Assembly (NCBI GenBank): GCA_958496175.1
Contig: OY292277.1
Span: 20,292,282-20,356,281 of the forward strand
DNA from: Sisyra terminalis
Lineage: Eukaryota; Arthropoda; Insecta; Neuroptera; Sisyridae
Reading direction: 5' to 3'
DNA length: 64,000 nt
The position numbers and the translations under genes were made by a program. The notes beneath the pieces are model-generated. The model was not told the DNA's origin. It was given only the letters and a program-made list of their open reading frames with translations, and did not search any database. Positions 12,487 through 24,126 of this stretch are shown piece after piece. Position 1 is the first letter of the stretch; each line of letters starts with the position of its first letter.

Positions 12487-13193
12487 CAGTGGCGTAGCTA
12501 CCTAGGGACTAGGCGGGCCAGTGCCTCGGGGCCCTCAAGCTCAGGGGGCCCTCGAATCCTTACCAGAAGTCTCGATAAAACTGAGCTTTTGGAAATTCAG
12601 TTGGAAGTTCACCAATTATGTAAGGAAATAATGAGCAAATATGGAGTGCTAAAATGCGACCTAACAGAACTATTTACAGCAATGTTATTATTCTTTACAA
12701 TTCCTGTCACTTCTGCAGCAGCTGAAAGGCCATTTTAGCAAATTAAGAATAATAACAAATTATTTAAGAAATAATATGGGCCAAACTCGACTCCGACATT
12801 TATCGCTAATAGCAATTGAAAACAAAACCACATCAAGCCTGGGCTTAAACGAAGTCATTGATACTTTTGCGAAAACTAAAGCTAGGAAAAAATTGTAAAT
12901 ATAATTGTTAGTCAGTTGGTAGGCCCGACCTCTATATAATAAACCCTTGAATCTTCTCTATTTCGTTTTATTAGCCAAACCTACACCAAGTATTAATTTT
13001 AATTAATGTCGCTACTGTTTAATATTTTCATTACCTGCCCTGCAGTGCACAAAAAAGAGCTTAAGTAGCTTAGCATTTTTAAAGTATTTGCATATTTCAT
13101 ATTTTTATTTGATAAAACCTAATCAGTTTACATAGCAGTGGGGCCCCATTTTTAATTTACCTCAGAGCCCTTGGTTACCTAGCTACGCCACTG
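12487..13193 (+). mobile_element. hAT-family DNA transposon relic, 707 bp
   Basis: Termini are CAGTGGCGTAGCTA at the left and the reverse complement TAGCTACGCCACTG at the right. They are flanked by an 8-bp target duplication (GTCCCAAT at 12479-12486, GTCACAAT at 13194-13201, one mismatch). Eight-base duplications and CAGTG-type ends are characteristic of the hAT superfamily. The interior keeps only the C-terminal dimerisation part of a transposase, so the element is internally deleted and non-autonomous. Confidence 0.88.
12570..12898 (+). pseudogene. hAT transposase C-terminal fragment, frameshifted
   Basis: The plus strand encodes a hAT C-terminal (dimerisation) signature: FTIPVTSAAAERPF, then, after a one-base shift near 12738, SKLRIITNYLRNNMGQTRL and RHLSLIAIE, ending KARKKL and a stop. 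In intact hAT transposases the ..TIP.TSA.AERSFSKL.. block is continuous. Here an extra base in the TTTT run breaks it and the N-terminal catalytic region is absent. It cannot make an active enzyme. Confidence 0.8.
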
Positions 13194-13299
13194 GTCACAA
13201 TATGAAAACAATCCAAGTATAGTTTTCATATTTTATACAACTAGATAGTCAGGTGCCATTTATTGATTACTGCATAGTTTATATTTAGTTAGTTTTTGT

Positions 13300-13465
13300 T
13301 TTCTTAGATATTTTTCGGTATCTAAGATACTTTTTAAGTTACAAGATACAGGTCTTTTTAAAACATGTCTAAGATACTAGTTATTTTTTGCCAAAAAATA
13401 AAGGGACTAAGATACAGTAACTTATATACTTTTAAGTAACTAAGTTACTTCAAAGAAACTAAGAT
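13300..13465. repeat. Degenerate short-motif repeat (CTAAGATAC / AAGTTAC)
   Basis: The words CTAAGATAC, TCTAAGATAC and TAAGTTAC recur about seven times in 165 bp with irregular spacing, some in inverted form (GTATCTAAG around 13317). It looks like the interior of a small foldback element. Ends are not defined. Confidence 0.45.
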
Positions 13466-13650
13466 AATTTTTTCTGACAGCTATGCTGGGCATCTTGTAA
13501 AATATAAAAATAAAGAATTTTGACTTACAATGAAAGTGCAGGTTTGAGGTCACGAATTTAGTTCAAATTTTGTAGGATGGTAGATTTAGTTTCCCTCTTG
13601 ATGACGATATATGATTAAAGCGGCTACTACTCAATGGCTTTTTAGATATA

Positions 13651-13861
13651 CAGTATAATCTCACTAATCCGGCACTTCGATAGATCGGCACATCCAATAA
13701 TCCGGCACCCTCCACCCACGCTTCCCTCGACCCTCTATACCTGTGCATACATTTATTTCATTCATTACCTATGACTTTTCACTATAATCTAGTAATCCGA
13801 ACACTCCAATTTTCCGGCACCTTCTGGTTTTTAATAGTGCCGGATTAGTGAGATTACACTG
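13651..13861. mobile_element. pogo/Tigger-like MITE, 211 bp
   Basis: Terminal repeats read CAGTATAATCTCACTAATCC at the left and CAGTGTAATCTCACTAATCC at the right after reverse complementing, continuing through GGCAC. They are flanked by TA on both sides (13649-13650, 13862-13863). CAGT.TAATCTC ends with a TA target are typical of the pogo/Tigger branch of Tc1/mariner. The interior repeats AATCCGGCACC-like words and has no transposase. The 61-residue minus-strand open frame here is incidental. Confidence 0.85.
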
Positions 13862-14248
13862 TAATACATATTTGCAATTGAAGATGCAATTCACTCGTTA
13901 AATTCAGTTCTATAGCAAATATTCATAAGGAATGAATTTAGCGGAGCAGTAATAGATCGTTGTACCTATTCGTTATGAGCTGGGTTCGGGTATGTGGAGT
14001 GTGAATAACTTATTTTTATTTTCACGTTTATTTTTACATATGAAAATACATAATGAAATTACAACAAATTGGAAATGAAATATCTTTAACGACTACAAAC
14101 CTTATAAGAGTTTCATTTGCAAATATCTATAAAAAAAAATGAGTAGTGGCCTTTATAACCACAAATCTTCCCCAACAGGGAAACTAAATCTACTATCGTA
14201 AAAAAATCTAAATCTACTATCTAACTAAATCTACTATCTACTACGTAA

Positions 14249-14342
14249 TTGAGAAATATCAAAAATTTGCTCGAATCGAGGATCGAACCCAACACCTGCC
14301 AGTTTTGAAGCGGTCACCTTGACCTCTCGACCACCAGTAGGT
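14249..14342 (-). mobile_element. tRNA-derived SINE, copy 2 (head only)
   Basis: On the minus strand this reads CCTACTGGTGGTCGAGAGG, then GTCAAGGTGACCGCTTC, then the B-box GGGTTCGATCC, then CGAGCAAATTTTTGATATTT, matching the first 95 bp of copy 1. The body beyond that is missing, so the copy is truncated at its 3' end. Confidence 0.8.
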
Positions 14343-16193
14343 TTTAAACATATTTTTGATTTGCTGTAAACTATAAAAAATGCAGGAATACCTTTTCAAT
14401 ACGACTGATTTAATGAAAAATTAGACCTTAAAACACTGTTCAAGTATCTGATAAACCATAATTTCGATATACGTATATATCCCAGACCTTTATTCAAGAA
14501 AAGGCCTTAAAGCACCTAAATGCCGAAAGAAATAATCTTTCATAACGACAATCATAAACAACAAATAAATGATTCATCAATTATTTACCATTTTGACATT
14601 TCAATTCGAAGATTATTTAAATTTGAATTAATCAATATGTTAAAGTTTAAATTAATGGTCATTGAAATCATTTGGATTTAAAATGTTCGGCTCTTCAAGC
14701 ATATATAGACTCAAGTGTAGGTACTCTTCAATAATTCTCCGACATATGCAGTTAAATCAATTCTGATCATTGTTTTCGATTATGATAAATAGACAATTGA
14801 TTTTACAAGATTTTTCAAGCTGAAAATTGTTAAACATAAGCTTTTGATAACAATGAGAAATTATTTTTTTAAACAATGTAAAGTGTTATTAATGAATTTC
14901 CTAGGTGAAAAATATGAAAAAAAATAGATATGTGGTTTTTCCATTTTGCTCAGTATTTTCCTCACATGGAATGCTGACAATGTAACAAATGTGAAATTTA
15001 TTGGTTTATAAACCACAAACACATAAAGAATAATAAATGCTTTTAAGATTTTGTCCTCGATTTTCAGATAATAGTTTATACAATGAAAAGCAAACTTAAA
15101 CAATCAGGAAGTAATTTTTACAACAGTGTATTTTTAATGATTTTCCCTTACAAATGAAACAACAAATAAAAAATCGATTTTTTATAATCGATACATATCG
15201 ATACAAATAAAAAAATAAAATTTTATTTTTATTCAATAAATTGAACGCCAATTTAAAAAATTACCGGTGAAATTATGTTTTTGATTTACTTCAAACTACT
15301 TCTGGTGCTATTCTTAATTAAAGTTTAACCTTTTTAATCTCGTTATGAAATTATATTGATGGTTCAGTAATTTATCTATTGGATTCAATATCTCAACAAA
15401 TAAGATTATGAAGGGTGCTGCTTTTCGACCCTTAGGTGCTCCCGGCACGAGGTACACAAAGTTATTCCGTTTATGATAGAATAGTCTGTCGGCTATGCTC
15501 TAAAAGGATTTCTGATTAAAAACACAAAGGGCAGAAAATAGATGATGCACCTTTTTGGGAGAGGGCTGATATGTCCAAATACGTAATTTATTATTTCTAC
15601 ATACTTCCAAATAAGTGCTTACAATTATAATGGATACCACGCCTGAATCTTTTTTCCCTGTTCCTTTCTGGGGGTATGAATAAGTCATTCTTAAGGGTGA
15701 CTATTACAATGTTATTGTTCGACATAATTACAGATGTCGGATTAAAGTTGTGCCATAGATGTGTATCGTTTTGTTCGTTCTGGACTTTAAATTCAGTTTT
15801 TAGTTTCAAAAGAATGAAAGCAAACCATATTTTTTTTCAAATTATAATAACAATTCTAAGGGTGGATAATATGTAAAGTAGCTTTAATAATGTCCAAAAG
15901 TCACAACATTGAATCATTGAATGAGTAGACAATTTACATTTTTTTTTTTTTAAAGAAACCAAATTTTACATACATTCATACAAATTAATCACAAAAAAAC
16001 AGACACGTACTAAAATTTAATGAATTGTATTTCTTGTGTTAATCTAATTAAGTTAAAGTTTAAGTAATGAAAAACCAGGGAAAGCTACAACTTTTATTTT
16101 GGGCTCCAAAATCACCAGTGAAATATGGTATTACAGTTTTAAAACTTATTTCTATGAGAAAAGCTTTAAGTAGCTTTGAAAATTTGTATAAAA
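14343..16193. other. Intergenic DNA without recognised gene
   Basis: No supportable gene. Open frames at 14861-15103 and 15500-15876 lie on both strands with no protein-like pattern. The stretch 15410-15680 is less AT-rich (GCTCCCGGCACGAGG, GGGAGAGGGCTG) and may be an unrecognised element. Confidence 0.35.
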
Positions 16194-16417
16194 TACTGAC
16201 TAATACGAGCTACTTCATCTGCGTGGCATCCTAATATATCGATCATATTTTTTGTTTAGATTAGCGAGGCTGGAATTTAATACCTACTTAGTAGATATTA
16301 AATATAGTAGTAATAAATACCTAGTAGATATTAAATTCCAGGGTTGCAAATCTAAATAAAAAATATTGTCGATGTATTAGGATGTCACACAGGCGAAGTA
16401 GCTCGTATTAGTCAGTA
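16194..16417. mobile_element. Foldback element with arms of about 100 bp
   Basis: The left arm (16194-about 16293, starting TACTGACTAATACGAGCTAC) is the near-perfect reverse complement of the right arm (about 16317-16417, ending GTAGCTCGTATTAGTCAGTA). Only about 23 bp separates them, so the whole 224-bp element could fold into one hairpin. The termini are the exact ends of the palindrome. No coding content and no certain target duplication. Confidence 0.8.
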
Positions 16418-16418
16418 C

Positions 16419-16530
16419 AGTAATCCCCCGCTTTATGGACAAGTTGCGTTCCTTATAAACTGTTCACAATTCGAAAATCCGTAAAACGAAACCGCTATTA
16501 CTATGAGATCCTATTGGAAAGTGATAAATG
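16419..16530 (+). mobile_element. Possible pogo-like element end
   Basis: CAGTAATCCCCCGCTTTATG directly after the foldback resembles the CAGT.ATCCCCC ends of Tigger-type elements. No matching inverted right end was found, so this is at most a truncated relic. Confidence 0.3.
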
Positions 16531-17220
16531 CGTTCTAGCTAGAAAAAATACTCATAAAAGAGTCCAATTTTACTATCGAAATCAAAGCCCAACAGAAACG
16601 AACCGTATACTACTAATAGTATGCTGGGACAAAAAGTCCTTCCAGGATGCACTTCAAAGGAACTAGTAAGAAAGTCTCCCAGAAATCAGAACTTATAATT
16701 AATGTAAAACTCAATCACCTGTGAGTATATTTCAATTTTTAACCTAATTTATGGGTAAATACTCATTCTAAGATCCCTTTTTTACGCTTATCATATTTAC
16801 CATTTTTGTCTGTAGTTTTTTTTTTATAATTTAGGAATGACTGAACCGATTTTGATGAAATTGGTCATTTAGGTATAAATCATTGTAACAATCATAGTAT
16901 GATTGTTAATGAATTTCAAAACGGAAGAATAACAAAGTAAAACATGCCCTACATATAACTGAAGAATGAATTCAGCATGCTTAATCATGTAAGGATAATT
17001 TGATAATTTTTCAAATTTAATTGAAAAGGTTGTGACACTACTTTTATTTAAACTAATGAGTAAGATATAATGAGTTATAATGAGAGATATTAGGCGTACT
17101 ATGTGATGAGATCGTATTTGCGAGATATATGGGCATTCTTTAAAATTTAGTGTTTCGGACAAACAAAGTAGCATTAGATAAAACAATTTGTTAATTGTGA
17201 TTTCTATTTATATTTTTTTT

Positions 17221-17359
17221 TTTATTACTTAATGTCACTTTATGACTACTAAAGTCTTTAACGATTCTAGAGTTAATAAAAATCCGTAAACTAATTCGAA
17301 CCCAACACCTACCAGCAGTTTTAGAGCGGTCACGTTGACCACTCGGCCACCAGTAGGCT
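17221..17359 (-). mobile_element. tRNA-derived SINE, copy 3 (internal deletion)
   Basis: On the minus strand, TAGCCTACTGGTGGCCGAGT, GTCAACGTGACCGCT and GTTGGGTTCGAA are followed almost at once by TTTACGGATTTTTATTAAC and the family tail (CTTTAGTAGTCATAAAGTG). About 30 bp between the B-box and the body, present in copy 1, is missing. Confidence 0.8.
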
Positions 17360-18504
17360 ACTTTTTGAAATTGTTAGTAACAAAATTAAAATGATACAAT
17401 TAAATCTACTTAAATAAATCAAATTTATTTTGCTTTGTTAATTAAATCTCTGGAGACTATTTTAGTTTAAAATCTATCGTTTCTGTTATGATTTTTTAAT
17501 TTTAGAAAAGAAATTTTGAAATCCCACTCTGTTAGGTTTAAATTTACATTTTTTATCACTCGGCTGGGTTTACTTCCCTTTGATTTTCAGTTTATTTTTG
17601 AATCATATGAACAGTGACCGAGGTTAGATAATTTCACTGTTGGTTTCCCTTGATCGCCAATGCATATCAACATCAACATCCGTTTCCGTTAAGCGGTTAA
17701 TGAGTTATTCAGTGAGGACAAATAGAACGAAATGTGGGATTTTCATGAAAAATTACTTTTATAGGCATTAATTTGCCGAAATTAACAGCTTTGTAATCTA
17801 CACAAATACAATTGAATATCAAACCAGTTTAATTAGATATAGAAGAGATAGAAACTAAAAAGTTGATTAAACGTTTCTTAATTGCTAGTTAATTTCATTA
17901 AATATTCATAGCAATAAATTTGATTTTTAAGGATAATTAATCATTTTGCCTCTAATTATTCAAACCATCACAATTTTCATTTCTAATTGAATGTGCTATT
18001 TGTGCAATTTTAAATATTTTATGCAATTGCACTTCTATTTCTCCAATTTCGTGGTTTCCTTCGTCTTTCCCTCTTATTATGGAAAAAAAATATTTAGTAC
18101 TATTACATAAAATGTGAGTAAAGCTGTATAAGTATAAGTGATAGAATTGCACTTTACTATATGTGCAGTTATAAAAATTGGAAAAAAGTATTGATAGCGA
18201 CGATAGCGACCTATAAATCTATACCTACTTTAGAGCAATGCATAGCAGTAATATAGGGTCGAAGAAAAAACAGCTCTTTATATAAAAATAACACATACAC
18301 CTAACCGCGATCGTAAAAATTGTGTATGGTTTCCCTATTTAAAAAAGATATTAGAAGAATTTTGAAATCATTATATTTAAAATGCCTTTAACAACTTTAA
18401 ACGACTTCTAATGAATTTTTTGAACATTTACAATGCCTTTAAAAGCTTTTTTAGAGGGGTTTTTAAGTAACTTAATATCAGTTTCGAAACCAAAATTAAA
18501 TTAA
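17360..18504. other. Intergenic DNA with a MITE relic
   Basis: No gene recognised. 18350-18465 carries AATGCCTTTAACAACTTTAA and CGACTTCTAATG blocks that match the GGCATTT-type repeat family also seen at 30.6 and 57.5-57.75 kb. Confidence 0.45.
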
Positions 18505-19592
18505 TAAATGTATATTTATTTGGATGAAAAAGTATATACGTAGTACCCACCTTTTTTGGAACCCGGCTGATATCTAGTTAGCGCCGGTTTTGACATGGAA
18601 AGTAGTCTTAGAAATCAACATATGAACAGGCAAATACTGGACCAGAAAAAAATTGGTCAAGCTGAAAAATGAATTACATTCTTCTAAATAATCAAAGAAA
18701 TTCTGGGTAATTATTTACTATGAGGTTTGAGTAATTGATCCACTTTGGAAAACTCAAATGAATAGAACGAATAGAAGAAACAAATGTGGAATTATAAACG
18801 AACTTCTTACAGGATTATAAACTTGAATAAATATTCAAACATTAAAGACACTATTTTCCCATATGTTTTTGAATATTAAGATAATAACTCGTATTAGAGT
18901 GCGAGCTTTTGAACTTTTGTGATAAACTTTAAGCTCGAAAAGTTAAAGTTATCAATATTTGTTTTTGTAGTACAAATTATCAAAATTTTATAGTAATAAT
19001 GATTTTTTCTTAATTTCATACTGCATTTAATTATATATTCTCCCGTGATAAAATAAAAAGCATTTAATATTTACGCCTTGTGGATATGCAGCATTTAAAT
19101 TGAATATCTTTATAAAAGAATGGTTGCCATCATAGAAGCAGTGGAAACTGATTCTAGTAAAGACTATATATACATGTCTATGTATTATAAAATAATAAAA
19201 ATATTTAAAATATTATCGAACTAGAACTTTTTACACAAAATCAATAGAATCTGAGCCTTGCTATCCACTAGTATATACAAAAAGATTTTTGAATTAAAAA
19301 TGTTTGAAATTTGAATTTAATTATCAGTAATATTAACTTTTATTTACTATTTTAAATTTTTTATTTAATTTTAAAATTACCATATCTTTATAAAAATTAA
19401 TCTAGCATTAAAAATACTTTGTATTTATTTTTATTGAAATTTTTGCTAAAGTCAATCTGACAAAGCTAAATATTTCGTCATTGCTGCACAGGAAAAAGGA
19501 ATTTAATTGGAAACATTTAAATTATCATTTATTCATTGGTGGACCGAATGTAATATCTAATGAAAAATTTACAGCGATTAAAAGTATTCATA

Positions 19593-19751
19593 AAGCCTAC
19601 CGTGAGTCGAGTGATCAAGGTGGCCGCTCCAAAACTAGTAGGTGTTGGGTTCGAATCATATCGAGCAAAATTTTCAGTATTTCTTTAATAGCGGGTTTTT
19701 ATTAACCCTAGAATCGTTAAAGATCTTGGTAGATATAAAGTGACGGTAAAT
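19593..19751 (+). mobile_element. tRNA-derived SINE, copy 4, with target duplication
   Basis: Full family order: AGCCTACCGTGAGTCGAGTG, CAAGGTGGCCGCTCC, B-box GGGTTCGAATC, then TTTTTATTAACCCTAGAATC and AAAGATCTTGGTAGATATAA. It is flanked by a perfect 13-bp direct repeat AAAAGTATTCATA (19580-19592 and 19752-19764), as expected of LINE-mediated retrotransposition. The paralogous unit 2 keeps only the tail (see 22099-22133). Confidence 0.88.
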
Positions 19752-20030
19752 AAAAGTATTCATAATTTTTGGCGAATTAAGGTTAACACCAATTTTATTG
19801 AAATATATATGGGTCAATATGAACTACATTAATAATGATATAACAAGATATTAATGGAAGATATTATATGATTATTATATATGATTATATGATATATTAT
19901 ATGATATTACATATTATATGATATTTGATTATTTTTAAATGATAAGAAGATATTATATGATATTAACAATGATACAAGGATATATTTTTCAGTGTTTAAT
20001 TCAGATTTAAATTGACAGAAGATTATATAT

Positions 20031-21395
20031 TCAAAGATAGTTTTCTTCATATTGGCTAACTAAAGCAAATATTTTTTGTTTAATATCAAATTGATCTTGC
20101 ACCGAGAACTTTTTCACGGTTGTAGCCATTAATGAAAAGAAACGATCGATCGGATAATCATCTTGATCTTCAGCCTTCTTTTTCGAATTACATTGCATTT
20201 CTGACGCATTTTTATTGAACATTATTGCAGTCTCTTTTTGTTCTGATTTACTTTCTTTTGAAGTTGATTGATTCTTTTTTGGCAGAGTTACTGTGGTTTT
20301 TTTCGCCTTTGATGTTGTCGCTATATTTCGCGGAATATTAAATAAGAATAGTTCAGGATCACCCCAGAAATTGGAATCATCCATTGGATACTCATTATCC
20401 ATTAAATTCCCGGTGCACATTTCGTCAGTCATATTTTTGAATTCTGGAGAAAAAACGAATATTGTTGACTTTGAAATAAGAAAATCGTCTATGAGTTTCA
20501 TACGTTTGGAAAATTGCCATTTGAAGTCCTTTGAATTGGTAAAATTGCCTTTGGTATATGGTATGCCACATTTTCCTGTAACTATGTTTAAATAAGAACG
20601 ATATTGAGCCCTTAATTGTTCCCAACGATTTTTCGCTCCTGTAATAAATTATTCCATACTTTTTTTATTAATATTTATTTTACGTTAATTTATAAACTTA
20701 AATACTTTTAAAAAAAAACTTAAAAATCATTAAATGAAAATCCACCCTGAACTGTTAAAGTTAATAAAAACGGTTATCTATCAAGTAGAAATATTTAAAG
20801 GAGTTAAGTAGTTGTATATATAAATAAAATTATAATTATTATATATGCATATCAAATAATTCTGCCCTGCTCTGATCTACAACTTCCTATATTTATTATT
20901 ATATACCTATATATTATTATTTCCTACTATACAATAAAAATGATTACCTATATCTTAGTGTGCATTAAAATTTGTAGTAACAATAATTTTTACATAAATG
21001 CAATTAAAAGAAACTTATAAAATACTTAAAAATGTAGGTGTATTTATTGAAGTGCATTTATTAACATTTTATCATGTAGTTTTTAATTACCACTTATTCG
21101 CAGTGTATCTTCGATATCAAGCCAGGCATTTCTCTTATACTCATTGTTACTATAAAAAGGTGAATTAATATCATATAGACCTCTCTTTTCTTTTACTAAT
21201 TGGATGAGCTTATCATCTGAAAATAAGAAATCACAGTAATTTTATTTCGAAATGGCAAAATAAACATTTTTTTTTCAAATTATTAGATATACCATTTTGC
21301 CAAACGTATATAGTCATATACTATTATAATATAAAATAATTCAATATAGTTTATAAATTACCTGCTTCAGGAGTCCATAAAGGATTAATTGACAT
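20031..21395 (-). CDS. MADF-BESS domain protein, copy 1
   Basis: Three exons, 21395-21362, 21216-21091 and 20638-20031, join in phase (both introns phase 1, GT-AG) to give 255 residues. The start MSINPLWTPEA is conserved in the paralogue. Residues about 12-95 are a MADF (Myb/SANT-like DNA-binding) domain: DDKLIQLVKEKRGLYDINSP, then AWLDIEDTL and the tryptophan of KNRWEQLRAQYRSYL. Residues 216-255 match a BESS protein-interaction motif (DRFFSLMATTVKKFSVQDQF). The middle is charged and Ser/Thr/Lys-rich (KKNQSTSKESKSEQKE). MADF-BESS proteins are mostly sequence-specific nuclear regulators in insects, often expanded in number. The target of this one is unknown. It forms a tandem pair with 22448-23919. 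Confidence 0.85.
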
Positions 21396-21611
21396 TTTAA
21401 TTTTGAAATGTTGCGATACTGGTTCGATATGTTCTCGATACTCCCTCAATGCGATGTAGATTCGCTATGGAACGAATAGCCCAGAATAGCCTATTCACAC
21501 AGGTGTATCGATCGTTTCGTTTTAGATGTCCCTGCACTATTCCTCTATCGCCAATTCAATGGACTAATTTATTAACATTGCGCTGTAATTCATTTTCATT
21601 TTCTAAAATAT

Positions 21612-22262
21612 TGATTTATATGAAAAAGTATTTACGTACTACTTACCTTTTTTGGAACCCGATTTATGCTTAGCTTGCACCGGTCTTGACCTGGGAAGTA
21701 GGTAGTCTTAAAAATCAACATATAAATAGACAAATATAGGACTAGAAAAAAATTGGTCTAGCAAAAATTGAATTACATTTTCTAAATAATTAAAGAAATT
21801 CTGGGTAACTATTCACCACGAGGTTCGTGTAATTGATCCACTTTCGAGGAGTCAAATGAATTGACCAAATAGACGTAACAAATGTGGAATTATAAACGAA
21901 CTTCTTATAAGGATATAAACTGGAATAAATATTTAAACTTCAAAGATACCTTAATCGAATATGTTTTTGATTACTCATATAATAACTCGTATTAAAGTAC
22001 GAGCTTTTGAATTTTTTCGATAAACTTTAAACTCGTAAAGCCAAGTTATAAATACTTGTTTTTATAGTTCAAATTATCAAAGTTTTATAATTATAGACCG
22101 CGAAAGACCTTGGTAGCTGTATAGTGACGGTAAAAAAAAGTATTCATAATTTTTGGGGAATTAAGGTTTGTACCAACTTTATTGAAATATTTAAATGAGT
22201 TAATATGAACTATATTAACAAGGATACATATATTTTTCAGTGTTTAATTCAGATGTAAATTG
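21612..22262. other. Spacer between MADF-BESS genes
   Basis: This stretch matches the 3' flank of copy 1 (18517-19845) but is shorter. It contains the SINE tail remnant at about 22099-22133, followed by AAAAGTATTCATA. A 45-bp block (TATATTTTTCAGTGTTTAAT, then TCAGATGTAAATTGA) at about 22228-22262 is repeated at about 22398-22435, a local duplication absent from unit 1. Confidence 0.7.
22099..22133 (+). mobile_element. SINE 3' tail remnant
   Basis: CGAAAGACCTTGGTAGCTGT, then a TAGTGACGGTAAA-type end, is the last 35 bp of the SINE family, immediately followed by the same AAAAGTATTCATA found as the target duplication of copy 4. The SINE was therefore present before the tandem duplication, and its head was later deleted from unit 2. 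Confidence 0.75.
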
Positions 22263-22447
22263 AGATATTAATGGAAGATATTATATGATTATTATATATG
22301 ATTATATGATATATTATATGATATTACATATTATATGATATTTGATTATTTTTAAATGATAAGAAGATATTATATGATATTAACAATGATACAAGGATAT
22401 ATTTTTCAGTGTTTAATTCAGATTTAAATTGACAGAAGATTATATAT

Positions 22448-23919
22448 TCAAAGATAGTTTTTTTCAGTTTGGCTAACTAAAGCAAATACTTTTTGTTTAA
22501 TATCAAATTGATCTTGCACCGAGAACTTTTTCACGGTTGTAGCCATTAATGAAAAGAAATGGTCTATCGGATTATCATCTTGTTCTTCAGCTTTCGTTTG
22601 TGAATTACATTGCATTTCTGACGCACTTTTATTGATCGTCATTGCAGCCTCTTTTTGTTCTGATTTACTTTCTTTTGAAGTTGATTGATTCTTTTTTGGT
22701 AGAGTTACTGTGGTTATTTTCGCCTTTGATGTTGTCGCTATATTTTTTTTCTTTGGAGTATTAAATAAGAAAATTTTCTCAGGATTATCACAGAATTTTA
22801 TTTCATCCATTAGATCATAATTTACTTCAATTTTATCCACTTCATCATAATTAATTTTGATTTCAGCCTTTAGTCGCTCATCATATTCTATGGTGTCACT
22901 TTTTTCGAGATATAATTTAGGCTTGTTATCAATGTATGTAATTTTTTCATCAGTAAGATTCCAGGTGCACATTTCGTCTATACTATTATCGAATTCTGGA
23001 GAAAAAACAAGTGTTGATGATTTTGAATTTTTGAAATTAAGAAAATCATCTATGAATTTCATTCGTTCGGAAAATCGCCATTTGAGTACTTTTGCTGATG
23101 GTTTGCCACTTTTCCTTTTAACTTTGTTCAAATAAGAACGATATTGAGCCCTTAATTGTTCCCATCGATTTTTCGCTCCTGTAATAAATTATTCCATAAT
23201 GTTTTCATTAATATTTATTTTGGGTTAATTTATACACTTAAATAGTTTTTAAAAAAAACTTAAAAATCATTATATGGAAAACCACCCTGAACTGTTAAAA
23301 TCAATAAAAACGGTTATCTATCAAGTAGGAATATATAATATAGTTAAGTAAATGTATATATAAATCAAATAATATTTACTACATATGTATATCAAATAGT
23401 TCTCCTTTGCTCTGGTCTACATGTATCTATAATATATATAAATTATCTTATTAAATCCTACTAAACAGTAAAAATGATTACCTATATCTTGGTGTGCTTT
23501 AATAATTATATATTATTTACATAAATTCAATAAAAACAAACTTATAAAATTCTTAAAAATGTAGGTGTACTTATTGAAGTGCATTTATTAACATTTTATC
23601 ATGTAGTTTTTAATTACCATTTATTTTTAGTTCCAATTCGATTTCACGCCAGGCTTTTTTCTTATAATCATTGTTACTATAAAGAGGTGAATTAATATCA
23701 TATAGCCCTCTCCTGTGTTTTACTAATTGGATGAGCGCTTCATCTGAAAATAAGAAATCACAACTATCTTATTCCGAAATAGCAAAATAAACATTTTTTT
23801 CTAATATTATATATACTATTTTGCCATACGTGTATAGTCATATACTATCATAATAAAAAATGATTCAATATAGTTTATAAAATACCTGTTTCGGTAGTCC
23901 ATAAGGGGTTATTTGACAT
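22448..23919 (-). CDS. MADF-BESS domain protein, copy 2
   Basis: Exons 23919-23886, 23743-23618 and 23178-22448 join in phase to give 296 residues. The exon 1 and exon 2 lengths (34 and 126 nt) are identical to those of copy 1. MADF domain at about residues 12-95: DEALIQLVKHRRGLYDINSP, AWREIELEL, KNRWEQLRAQYRSYL. C-terminal BESS motif at 257-296 (DHFFSLMATTVKKFSVQDQF). Compared with copy 1 it carries about 40 extra acidic residues in the linker (EIKINYDEVDKIEVNYDLMD) and diverges most just after the MADF domain (NKVKRKSGKPSAK). The last part of the gene and its 3' flank are nearly identical to copy 1, which suggests gene conversion. DNA target unknown. Confidence 0.85.
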
Positions 23920-24126
23920 TTTAATTTTGAAAAATTGCGATGAAAAAATGCTGGTTCGATGTGTTAACGATACTCCCTCGATGTGATATAGAATCGCTAT
24001 GGAACTAATATTCACGCTGGTTTATTGATCATTTCGTCTTAGATGTCCCTCCGCTATTCCTCTATCGCCAATTCAATGGACTAACTTATTAGCATTGCGC
24101 TGTAATACATTTTCATTTTCTAAAAT

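Larger units (their letters stand above)
18505..24126. repeat. Tandem segmental duplication with two MADF-BESS genes
   Basis: Unit 1 spans about 18505-21611 and unit 2 about 21612-24126, in the same orientation. Both start with GATGAAAAAGTAT or ATGAAAAAGTAT followed by CTTTTTTGGAACCCG, and both end CATTTTCATTTTCTAAAATA. Each carries one three-exon minus-strand gene with identical intron positions. Unit 2 is shorter, mainly because about 0.6 kb present in unit 1 (about 19000-19700, including most of a SINE) is missing near 22090. Confidence 0.88.

Noticed and set aside
13563..13748. 61-residue minus-strand open frame
   Set aside because: It lies across the left half of the pogo-like MITE and is explained by the repeat.
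15500..15876. Several overlapping open frames of 60-70 residues
   Set aside because: Open on both strands with no shared protein features. Probably chance in a slightly less AT-rich patch.
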